Assembly (NCBI GenBank): GCA_021850745.1
Contig: JAJZKX010000157.1
Span: forward strand, 1-5,235
From: Thermoplasmata archaeon
GTDB taxonomy: Archaea > Thermoplasmatota > Thermoplasmata > Thermoplasmatales > Thermoplasmataceae
Reading direction: 5' to 3'
Length of the DNA stretch: 5,235 nucleotides
The notes under the pieces were generated by a model that was not told the origin of the DNA, searched no databases, and worked only from the letters and a program-made list of their open reading frames with translations. Shown here in pieces: positions 1 through 5,235 of the stretch. The position numbers and the translations under genes were made by a program. Each line of letters opens with the position of its first letter. Position 1 is the first letter of the stretch.

Positions 1-382
1 ACTGGAGCTGAAGTCTGGAACCCCCTGTGATAAAAAAAAGATGGATGACCTGCTGTTTTCCTGGAAGGTCGTGACACACTGCAGGAGCAATGCCATAGTT
101 CTTGCGAAGGATCTGGTGACAACCGGAATCGGTGCAGGACAGACATCAAGAATTGAAGCCCTCAGGATAGCTGTTGAAAGATCTGGCGACAGGTCTGCGG
201 GATCAGTCCTTGCATCAGATGCTTTCTTCCCGTTCGAGGATAATGTTGAACTTGCTGGAAAATCCGGAATTTCAGCCATAATCCAGCCTGGAGGTTCCAT
301 ACGTGACACTGAAGTTATATCCAAGGCAAACGAACTTGGAATTTCCATGTACTTCACGGGGAAGCGGGTCTTTCTGCACTAA
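1..382 (+). CDS. purH: PurH, C-terminal part (AICAR formyltransferase), 5' end cut by window
   Basis: This is the C-terminal 126 residues of phosphoribosylaminoimidazolecarboxamide formyltransferase. The enzyme formylates AICAR to FAICAR with 10-formyl-tetrahydrofolate, the penultimate step of IMP synthesis, in the cytosol. The frame is open from base 2, so the ATG at 41 is an internal Met ([11 protein letters not shown]) and not the start. Conserved blocks visible in order are [45 protein letters not shown] and the terminal FTGKRVFLH, which matches the usual PurH C-terminus. The Lys-His catalytic region and any IMP cyclohydrolase domain lie left of the window, so it cannot be told here whether the protein is bifunctional or transformylase-only. 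Arginine codons and GC (about 48% in a sampled line) resemble topA rather than the following exported genes. The family call is firm. Confidence 0.95.
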   Translation, partial: LELKSGTPCDKKKMDDLLFSWKVVTHCRSNAIVLAKDLVTTGIGAGQTSRIEALRIAVERSGDRSAGSVLASDAFFPFEDNVELAGKSGISAIIQPGGSIRDTEVISKANELGISMYFTGKRVFLH

Positions 383-572
383 ATTGTGCAAAAGCAGATC
401 TTAGGATCAAAATAATGTGGTGCTTCTGAATCTTCTGGATATTGATATGCTGCCCTAAACTAAAAGAGAATTTGATTTATAAACGCATAATCATCTTCTA
501 CATTATTATAAATATAGTAATTTAATAAACAGACTACAAAACATTATTATACAATCATGAAAATATTCACAT
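383..572. other. Intergenic region between purH and the exported-protein gene
   Basis: These 190 bases carry no convincing gene. The first half has mixed composition with no clear hairpin or T-run to end purH transcription. From about 461 on it is strongly AT-rich and holds several TATA-like boxes for the downstream gene. No tRNA-like fold or long repeat was seen by eye. Confidence 0.6.
476..530 (+). promoter_or_regulatory. Candidate archaeal promoter(s) for the exported-protein operon
   Basis: Three TATA-like elements lie upstream of the ATG at 573: TTTATAAAC at 476-484, TTATAAATA at 506-514 and TTTAATAAAC at 521-530. With the usual archaeal spacing of about 25 bases from box centre to start site, they predict transcription starts near 505, 536 and 550, giving leaders of roughly 65, 37 and 22 bases. 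The sequence cannot decide between them. The bases just before the ATG (aaaatattcacat) contain no Shine-Dalgarno match, which fits the weak or absent ribosome sites common in thermoplasmatal short-leader transcripts. Confidence 0.5.
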
Positions 573-647
573 ATGAGACATTTCCTCATAATTCTCACAA
601 GTCTCGCCCTTGCCCTTATAATGCTTGTCCCCGGAGTATCATTTGCA
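573..647 (+). other. Predicted Sec signal peptide of the 627-residue protein
   Basis: Residues 1-25 have a short basic start (MRH), an uninterrupted hydrophobic core (FLIILTSLALALIMLV), a Pro-Gly turn and small residues before the cut (S-F-A followed by Met26). This is a classic signal peptidase I type. There is no lipobox Cys at the cut, so lipid anchoring is not indicated. Confidence 0.85.
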
Positions 648-2456
648 ATGACTCCTACTGCCCACCATGTGACATATGATTATGGTGGTCAGCAGGTGAC
701 ATTCACTGGCGATCATGTTACAATAGCAATGGGGGATCATACCTACCATGTATCCTGGACAGTTTACATGGTAAGCAATTCAGGTCTCAGGGAAATGCAC
801 CTGAAGAACATATCATACAGCAGGATAGACACACCTTACCAGAACTCTGCCATACTCACTGCTAACAATTCATACATCAGGATAGCAGAGATATTCACAT
901 TCGGGACTGCAATGGACGCAAGCATTGCGGTGAAGAATCTCATGAAAGGAAATGAGACATACGAAATAATGTTTGAAATGAGATCGTCAAACCATCACTC
1001 CATGTTTTACATAAACGGTTTTGACCCAGCTTCAGGATCAATGACACATGAAACATCATTTCCGGGAACGGGATATGCAATGATTCCATCAGATGACTGG
1101 TCATTAACAATGGGTCATGTTAATGTGAACTGGCAGAACGAGATGTCCATATTCCATGTTGGAACTGTGGCAACAGATCCGGATTCAAGCTCCGTAACTC
1201 TACCGTTTGGCCCTGTAACCCTGATGGGAAATGAGACATACTCGGTAGATCCAGTCATAAGGCCTTCAATAATCCACGTATGCGCATGCGGAGGTGGAGG
1301 GGGTGGCGGCGGAATTTCCCCACCTACAATAGGTTCTTTTTCCACAAGCTATTACCCAGCAACTTTTGAGAACGGAACTGAACCCATAACATTTGAATAT
1401 GATGTATTTTCTCTTGGTTCTTATTCCTATGTAAAAGTAGGATTTTTCATGGAAAGTATGTCCTATAGCTACCATATCATTGGTTCAACCGAACTCTCCT
1501 CAACTGGATCAAAAAAGATTACGCTAACACCCAACCTTATAGGGCAGTGGGACCAGTTTGGTATTGCAGTTTACTACGATGGTTCCTGGAATTTTCAAGG
1601 GTATTATGGCCACAGTTTCATAATATTTGAAAATACTGCATATCCTTATGATTACCCAAATTCTGGGTATATCGGAGGTAATATGAAGCCAGTCTACAAT
1701 AGCGAAGGAAAGATAGTTGGTGATATGTTTGGATCAATACAGTTTCCAAATGTAATACAACCAGGTTATTCTGCTAAATATGAGCTTTTATCCGGTATTG
1801 CCACAAAAAATAATAATTACGAGGTTAGTAAAATGGGCATGTATTTTAACTATACGGGAAACAGTATCTCGCAGTCGCCCTCTTATATGGAGTCGATAAC
1901 TGGTCTGCAACAATACCCGTATTATAGTTCTTACCAAAATTATCAAAACAGTTCCGAATGGCCTTTGATTGACCGAGTACTCTGGACCGCGGCTTTTGGA
2001 GCGGCAAGTGCGGCTACAGATGGAGCTGCAAGTGTCCTGTTCGCTGCGGGGGGAGCACTAAATCCTTTTATATTCCTTGGCCAAACTGATCTGTCAGCTC
2101 CTACAAACATACCCATGAACTTTACATATACCCAGAATGCTGGTTGGGGAGTTATTGCGGGATGTGGTTATGCAGATTATTATTACAATGCATTAGGCAC
2201 TAAATACGATACTACATGGTATGGAACATATAACTTTAAGCCAACATATATGTTCAACGTTGGAGACAGTATCACTTTTCGTGCAAACGACGGTTCAGCT
2301 ACTACCCCTTATGTGGTAAACTATTTCCAGTATACTATGGTTTATTCAGTCTTCAATAGCAGTAAGAATATGGGCTTTGATTCCTTTCCGAATCTCTATA
2401 CCGGATCTTATACGGTATCAGCTTTTTTGCCAGAAGAGGTAGTAACGACATCATAA
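573..2456 (+). CDS. Large exported multidomain protein with Cys-Gly8 hinge, function unknown
   Basis: I do not recognise this 627-residue protein as a named family. A Sec signal peptide spans residues 1-25: MRH, a long hydrophobic core, then SFA before a predicted cut ahead of Met26. An N-terminal domain (about 27-236) is His- and Met-rich, with 12 His, and ends in ETYSVDPVIRP. Then comes HVCAC (His235, Cys237, Cys239) followed by eight glycines (240-247). PPTIGSFS at 250-257 opens a probable Ig-like beta domain to about 353. The rest is rich in Tyr, Asn and Ser, with an Ala/Gly-rich hydrophobic stretch at about 468-502. Only three Cys occur (237, 239, 531). Nine N-X-S/T sequons (N79, N98, N127, N220, N267, N426, N459, N516, N595) fit an extracellular glycoprotein. 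There is no C-terminal membrane anchor, so it is secreted or held by a partner, perhaps the membrane protein encoded 11 bases downstream. The ATG at 573 is chosen because it gives a complete signal peptide. All six Arg before the hinge are AGA/AGG, while both after it are CGN, and GC falls from about 43% to about 37%, hinting at a mosaic gene. Adhesion, metal binding or membrane interaction are guesses only. Confidence 0.85.
   Translation: MRHFLIILTSLALALIMLVPGVSFAMTPTAHHVTYDYGGQQVTFTGDHVTIAMGDHTYHVSWTVYMVSNSGLREMHLKNISYSRIDTPYQNSAILTANNSYIRIAEIFTFGTAMDASIAVKNLMKGNETYEIMFEMRSSNHHSMFYINGFDPASGSMTHETSFPGTGYAMIPSDDWSLTMGHVNVNWQNEMSIFHVGTVATDPDSSSVTLPFGPVTLMGNETYSVDPVIRPSIIHVCACGGGGGGGGISPPTIGSFSTSYYPATFENGTEPITFEYDVFSLGSYSYVKVGFFMESMSYSYHIIGSTELSSTGSKKITLTPNLIGQWDQFGIAVYYDGSWNFQGYYGHSFIIFENTAYPYDYPNSGYIGGNMKPVYNSEGKIVGDMFGSIQFPNVIQPGYSAKYELLSGIATKNNNYEVSKMGMYFNYTGNSISQSPSYMESITGLQQYPYYSSYQNYQNSSEWPLIDRVLWTAAFGAASAATDGAASVLFAAGGALNPFIFLGQTDLSAPTNIPMNFTYTQNAGWGVIAGCGYADYYYNALGTKYDTTWYGTYNFKPTYMFNVGDSITFRANDGSATTPYVVNYFQYTMVYSVFNSSKNMGFDSFPNLYTGSYTVSAFLPEEVVTTS
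1275..1313 (+). other. HVCAC-Gly8 hinge with unusual DNA composition
   Basis: Bases 1281-1289 encode Cys-Ala-Cys and 1290-1313 encode eight consecutive glycines. The Gly codons are mixed (GGA three times, GGT twice, GGC twice, GGG once), so the run is not a simple slippage repeat and is probably kept for its protein sequence. At the DNA level, 1275-1290 is a 16-base strictly alternating pyrimidine-purine tract containing the palindrome CGCATGCG, followed directly by a G-rich tract with several GG runs. The run probably acts as a flexible linker between the N-terminal domain and the Ig-like domain. A metal-binding or disulfide role for H-x-C-x-C is inference. Confidence 0.6.
1974..2081 (+). 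other. Ala/Gly-rich hydrophobic segment with short internal duplication
   Basis: Residues about 468-503 of the exported protein form a long nonpolar stretch (WTAAFGAASAATDGAAS, then VLFAAGGALNPFIFLG), interrupted mainly by Thr482-Asp483. GAAS occurs at 476-479 and again at 484-487. In DNA, a 13-base unit at 1998-2010 recurs at 2022-2034 with one mismatch, a period of 24 bases. Lines 1981-2100 are about 55% GC by hand count against about 37% just before. It could be a buried helical hairpin, a membrane-inserting segment or an oligomerisation helix. The sequence alone does not decide. Confidence 0.55.
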
Positions 2457-2467
2457 GTGGATGACAA

Positions 2468-3124
2468 ATGGGAGATAGAAGAAAGACGATAATCAAGAGT
2501 TTTCGAAAACATTCAAAAATAGTCTTTGCAATAATTATTGTTATTGTCTTTTTTTCATCTACAGTACTCTTTGAGGTTTTTACAAATCCTTCATCACAGA
2601 TCTTGGATTATAAAATTAAACCTGTCTCGTACGATTCCTCTGCCTTAAATAACAAAACTGACCCTGAGTGTTTCAATGAGACAGGTGATGGTTTCAGGGC
2701 TACATTTGAAATACTTCCTGGGGAACCGCTCAGTATTTTACCCGGGCTCAACACGAATGTATTTTTTGGCATTTCATATTTCAATTTGACGGATTCGCCT
2801 CCTTACATATACACAACTTTCCATATTACACATGCAAATTTTTCAATTGGAAACTACTCCACCAATTCATGGAGTTTAAATTATTATGATGATTTACCAA
2901 CTTTGTGGATACATTTTAATCTGGGACCCTCAATTACATTATATGATCAAGAAGGAAAGAACTATTCTGGTGAGGGTAATATCACAATTGTTCCCGTAAT
3001 TCATTTTGGCGTGTTCCACGTTGGTAAAGCACCCATTGTAATCCACTTTAATACACCATATCCCTGGTATTACATACAACGAGCTTCGACCTCAATTGCA
3101 CCGGGCACTCCTCAACAAGAATGA
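2468..3124 (+). CDS. Membrane-anchored sequon-rich surface protein, function unknown
   Basis: I do not recognise this 218-residue protein. Residues 1-17 are strongly basic (MGDRRKTIIKSFRKHSK), followed by one hydrophobic helix at about 18-38. The positive-inside rule therefore leaves the C-terminal 180 residues outside the cell (signal-anchor topology, or an uncleaved signal peptide). The external part alternates short hydrophobic and polar stretches typical of beta structure. It has seven N-X-S/T sequons (N62, N70, N106, N124, N129, N165, N171), one Cys (68) and many aromatic residues (for example NTPYPWYYIQ near the end). It starts 11 bases after the stop of the 627-residue gene on the same strand and almost certainly shares its transcript. 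A possible role is to tether or assist that anchorless secreted protein, but this rests only on adjacency. The ATG at 2461 is out of frame and soon stops. GC is about 35%, the lowest in the window. The weak GTGG before the start is not a clear ribosome site. Confidence 0.82.
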   Translation: MGDRRKTIIKSFRKHSKIVFAIIIVIVFFSSTVLFEVFTNPSSQILDYKIKPVSYDSSALNNKTDPECFNETGDGFRATFEILPGEPLSILPGLNTNVFFGISYFNLTDSPPYIYTTFHITHANFSIGNYSTNSWSLNYYDDLPTLWIHFNLGPSITLYDQEGKNYSGEGNITIVPVIHFGVFHVGKAPIVIHFNTPYPWYYIQRASTSIAPGTPQQE

Positions 3125-3150
3125 ACGGATCAATACACGACCATAGTCCC

Positions 3151-3188
3151 ATTCCATAAATATTTCAAACTAATTCCAAATAAATATT
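3151..3188 (+). repeat. Short imperfect direct repeat between convergent genes
   Basis: ATTCCA followed by TAAATATT occurs at 3151-3164, and again at 3173-3188 with two extra A between the halves. It lies in the 120-base gap between the stop of the membrane protein gene and the stop of the protease gene. AT-rich chance similarity is possible. No function is assigned. Confidence 0.35.
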
Positions 3189-3225
3189 GTTGAAGGTCCT
3201 ATAGATATTTGGACATCACAAATTG

Positions 3226-3230
3226 AAAAA
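3226..3230 (-). terminator. Candidate U-tract terminator for the topA-protease transcript
   Basis: Read on the minus strand, the sequence just beyond the protease stop contains CTCTTTTTC, a five-T run about 15 bases after the stop codon. Archaeal termination needs only a U-rich tract without a stable hairpin, so this is a plausible but weak site. No comparable T-run follows the plus-strand gene ending at 3124. Confidence 0.3.
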
Positions 3231-3244
3231 GAGCAATATTTTGG

Positions 3245-4120
3245 TTACCTGAAGAATGCGAATGCTATAAGAAATCCAAGTATGGCACCGCTGTTTATGA
3301 ACGGAAGGCCGGGGGCTGGCCTCTTTGCAAAAGCATACAGGGTTATCATCCCTGCAACGGCGCCTGCCATTGGGAGGAATGCAAAGGCATAGAAATTGCT
3401 CAACCCGTATAAAGCGGATGAAACTACCAGAATGCTTGGAAAGGCTATGTCCCCAAATCCTATCATTAATGTGTCCGCTTCTCCTGATTCTTTTCCTTCC
3501 CCTCTCCTGTCGAATTCCATTTCTTTATACTTTAGGCCACGTTTAGACGGTATAACGAACAGCATGGGAAGACTTTCATCCACTGCCACCCTTGCAAGAT
3601 CTACCATGTGCTTTGTTTTATAAACAGCAATGTAGTCATAAACTGCGAAAGCAGCAAGAAAAGCAACAGCTGCCCACACACCTATTATAACTCCCCAGAT
3701 TGCTGCAATTCCTGCCGAAAGTATGAACCCGGATATGTTGACCACATACCATTCATTCCTGAATAAAAGCAGGTATACCATTACAGCAGGTAAAGCAAAG
3801 ATAAAGATCAGGTATTCAAGCTCTGTCTGCGCTATTACCAGGCCTATAATCGAGGCAATGAAAAAAGTAACATATGCCATTGAAAAGATGAAAACTCCCT
3901 TTATTATGTTCATGTGTTTCTTCCTTGCGAGATAAAGCACCACAAAAGTGAAGGCTATGGCAACGAAAATATATAATATGACGTACTGAAAACCGCTTGA
4001 AGACGTAGGAGCGGCATCACTTGGTTGCGCCTGGTCAAGTATTTCAGATACAAATATTGCAAACAGAGATGTTATGATAAAAATGCCTATTGAAAATATT
4101 TCAGGCAGGTTTTTTCTCAC
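3245..4120 (-). CDS. Archaeal presenilin/signal-peptide-peptidase-like intramembrane aspartyl protease
   Basis: This is a 291-residue multi-pass protein of the archaeal presenilin/SPP family (GxGD proteases). These cut transmembrane helices inside the bilayer, for example leftover signal peptides; archaeal substrates are largely unknown. About nine hydrophobic segments are visible: roughly 8-27, 44-64, 72-97, 101-120, 126-146, 148-166, 218-240, 242-264 and 272-290. The two catalytic Asp are in place: Asp162 in AVYDYIAVYKTKHM (the YD motif, bases 3635-3637) and Asp224 in IGFGDIAFPS (the GxGD motif, bases 3449-3451). The TM9 region has APGLPFINSGAILGF, where PGL stands in the place of the PAL signature. 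The loop between the catalytic helices is short and charged, so there is no presenilin-like autocleavage loop. The start is GTG at 4120. A longer reading to 4240 would lie wholly inside topA and add a soluble, basic, non-family extension. GTG 4120 has a Shine-Dalgarno match seven bases upstream and puts the first helix near the N-terminus. It overlaps the end of topA by 20 bases, implying coupled translation. The family is very likely; the specific substrate is unknown. Confidence 0.93.
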   Translation of the reverse strand: MRKNLPEIFSIGIFIITSLFAIFVSEILDQAQPSDAAPTSSSGFQYVILYIFVAIAFTFVVLYLARKKHMNIIKGVFIFSMAYVTFFIASIIGLVIAQTELEYLIFIFALPAVMVYLLLFRNEWYVVNISGFILSAGIAAIWGVIIGVWAAVAFLAAFAVYDYIAVYKTKHMVDLARVAVDESLPMLFVIPSKRGLKYKEMEFDRRGEGKESGEADTLMIGFGDIAFPSILVVSSALYGLSNFYAFAFLPMAGAVAGMITLYAFAKRPAPGLPFINSGAILGFLIAFAFFR

Positions 4121-5235
4121 TGCCCGCCACCTTATCCTTCTTCTTGTTGAACTGACAATCCATTTTTGGACAGAATTTCCATACACGCCTGTTACGCATT
4201 GAGACCAGTATTGGACTGCTGCAGTATGGGCAAACATCACCGGTGAACTTTATAACTCCCATCTGGGGAAGTGGGTATGTAACTGTGCAGTCAGGATAAT
4301 TTGAGCATCCCAGGAATCTTTTCCCGTACCTGGATTGCCTCACTACCAGGTTGCCTGAATCAGACGGGCACTTGCCCATATTATCCCTCTCTGTGTTGAA
4401 TGAACACTTCGGATCAATGCATCTTGTTTCCGGGGACTGCCCACGCCTTATGACCTTGATCTGTGGAAGACCGCACTCCGGGCATGCTTTTTCCGTAGGT
4501 TGTATCAGCCCATTTATATTCAGCCTGAAGTCGTTCCTGCAACCTTCCGTGGTGCATGTGATTCTTATGCTCATCCTGTCCTTGATGAGGACAATATCCG
4601 AATCCTTGTGTTCCGGGCATTTCCCTATTACTTCACCCATGTTTATTGATCTTTTTATTGTCGTATTGATAAGTTCTTCCCTGTCCTTGAAGGCATCAAG
4701 AACACCGTGGAGCATTTTTCTTGAACGGTTAACGACTTCACCCTTGCTCATTTTCTTTTCAGCAATTCCGTCCATTTCTACCTCAAGTTCCGCAGTCATG
4801 TCCGGTTCTGATATCTTTGAATCAACTGTGAGAACCGATTCAATTAGACCCATGCCGAGATTTGTGGGTCTTACCGGATTCCCTTCTATGAAACCTCTTT
4901 TCTGGAGTTTATCGATTATGTCATGCCTTGTTGACTTTGTTCCAAGGTTGAGCTTCTCCATCTCCTTGATCAAGGATGCGAGATCGTACCTCCACGGCGG
5001 TTTCGTCTGATCTTCCTCCATGTCCCACTTCTCAGCCTTTACCTTTTCTCCCACAGCCAGTGGAGGATGGAATGATTCCTGCACCCTTGTATATGGATAA
5101 ATCTCAAGCCAGCCGGGATCAGTTATCCTGATGCCTTTCGTGTTGAAAACTTCCCCTGAAATATCTATTCGCGATGTGGATACATCCCTTTCCCCCTCTT
5201 TGTACAGAGTTGCCAGAAACCGTCTGGCGACCAGA
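4101..5235 (-). CDS. topA: DNA topoisomerase I (type IA), C-terminal 377 residues, 5' end cut by window
   Basis: Type IA topoisomerase relaxes negative supercoils by passing a strand through a transient single-strand break. The frame is open to the right edge (first full codon at 5234), so the GTG at 5084 is internal. Numbering residues from the window edge, ARRFLATLY at about 4-12 and PGWLEIYPYTR at 40-50 belong to the core. TKPPWRYDLASLIKEME and LGTKSTRHDIIDKLQKRGFI, then RPTNLGMGLIE, are the conserved blocks after the active site. The catalytic Tyr itself lies outside the window. A charged linker then leads to four Cys-rich zinc-finger units at about 206-360. The C-terminus is lysine-rich (KKKDKVAGSEKKPA). 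The stop at 4103-4101 lies 20 bases inside the following protease gene, so the two are probably co-transcribed. GC of sampled lines is about 45% or more, typical of a native housekeeping gene. The family is certain. The start and promoter are outside the window. Confidence 0.96.
   Translation of the reverse strand, partial: LVARRFLATLYKEGERDVSTSRIDISGEVFNTKGIRITDPGWLEIYPYTRVQESFHPPLAVGEKVKAEKWDMEEDQTKPPWRYDLASLIKEMEKLNLGTKSTRHDIIDKLQKRGFIEGNPVRPTNLGMGLIESVLTVDSKISEPDMTAELEVEMDGIAEKKMSKGEVVNRSRKMLHGVLDAFKDREELINTTIKRSINMGEVIGKCPEHKDSDIVLIKDRMSIRITCTTEGCRNDFRLNINGLIQPTEKACPECGLPQIKVIRRGQSPETRCIDPKCSFNTERDNMGKCPSDSGNLVVRQSRYGKRFLGCSNYPDCTVTYPLPQMGVIKFTGDVCPYCSSPILVSMRNRRVWKFCPKMDCQFNKKKDKVAGSEKKPA
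4127..4133 (-). promoter_or_regulatory. Ribosome binding site that fixes the protease GTG start
   Basis: On the minus strand AAGGTGG (core AGGTG) lies seven bases before the GTG at 4120-4118, inside the last codons of topA. It matches part of the archaeal consensus GGAGGTGA. It supports starting the protease here rather than at the upstream ATG at 4240. Confidence 0.6.
4155..4619 (-). other. Four tandem C-terminal zinc-finger units of TopA
   Basis: Unit 1 (4619-4539) has C-P-E-H ... C-x4-C, with His as a possible fourth ligand. Unit 2 (4484-4404) is CPEC ... C-x4-C. Unit 3 (4370-4287) has C-P-S-D ... GCSNYPDC, the typical topoisomerase finger except that the second Cys is replaced. Unit 4 (4232-4155) is CPYC ... 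C-x4-C. Such units bind single-stranded DNA and assist strand passage in this family. Confidence 0.8.

Noticed and set aside
557..679. A 40-codon ORF from ATG 557 with five Cys, overlapping the signal peptide of the exported protein in another frame.
   Set aside because: It lies mostly inside the clear signal-peptide coding sequence, and its Cys pattern follows from reading those codons out of frame. No ribosome site supports it, though the upstream ATG could affect initiation at 573.
1115..1345. Minus-strand ORF with a run of prolines.
   Set aside because: The proline run is the antisense of the Gly8 codons. The frame lies wholly inside the exported-protein gene and has no independent support.
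573..2456. Thermopsin-type acid protease identity for the exported protein.
   Set aside because: Size and export would fit a thermoplasmatal acid protease, but I see no convincing thermopsin motif, and the Ig-like domain and hinge point elsewhere.
4121..4240. N-terminal 40-residue extension of the protease from ATG 4240.
   Set aside because: It lies entirely within topA zinc-finger coding sequence, does not resemble the family N-terminus, and a better start with a ribosome site exists at 4120.
4351..5010. Long plus-strand ORF (219 codons) opposite topA.
   Set aside because: It is antisense to a conserved topoisomerase with intact zinc-finger motifs. Its translation shows no recognisable domain.
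5082..5084. GTG as a start for the topA reading frame.
   Set aside because: The frame continues upstream to the window edge with conserved TopA motifs (RFLATLY, GWLEIYPYTR), so this is an internal Val.
1..5235. tRNA, rRNA, CRISPR array, insertion sequence or integration site.
   Set aside because: No cloverleaf, regularly spaced repeat, transposase or integrase motif, or terminal inverted repeats were found by eye on either strand.

Overview
The window looks like part of a thermoplasmatal archaeon chromosome (Thermoplasmatales or a close relative). The evidence is archaeal: TATA-like boxes instead of bacterial -35/-10 boxes, a type IA topoisomerase with the tandem C-terminal zinc fingers of archaeal TopA, an archaeal presenilin/signal-peptide-peptidase homologue, AGA/AGG-dominated arginine codons in most genes, and large sequon-rich exported proteins. 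The genus assignment is inference, because no rRNA gene is present.

Layout. Bases 1-382 (+) hold the 3' end of purH, the AICAR transformylase part of purine synthesis. Bases 383-572 are an AT-rich promoter region. Bases 573-2456 (+) encode a 627-residue exported protein of unknown function: a signal peptide, a His/Met-rich N-terminal domain, an HVCAC-Gly8 junction, a probable Ig-like beta domain, and a Tyr-rich C-terminal region containing an Ala/Gly hydrophobic segment. Eleven bases later, 2468-3124 (+) encodes a 218-residue membrane-anchored, sequon-rich protein, also unrecognised. The two probably form one operon for a cell-surface system. A 120-base convergent intergenic region follows. 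On the minus strand, topA (4101 to beyond the right edge) runs into an archaeal presenilin/SPP-type intramembrane aspartyl protease (3245-4120). The two overlap by 20 bases and are probably translationally coupled.

Composition. By hand count, purH and topA samples are about 45-48% GC, the first part of the 627-residue gene about 43%, its middle about 37%, and the 218-residue gene about 35%. The central exported pair therefore looks like accessory DNA between housekeeping genes. The most interesting unknown is this pair, especially the sharp change in composition and residue use at the Cys-Gly8 junction. No tRNA, rRNA, CRISPR array, transposase or integrase was seen.
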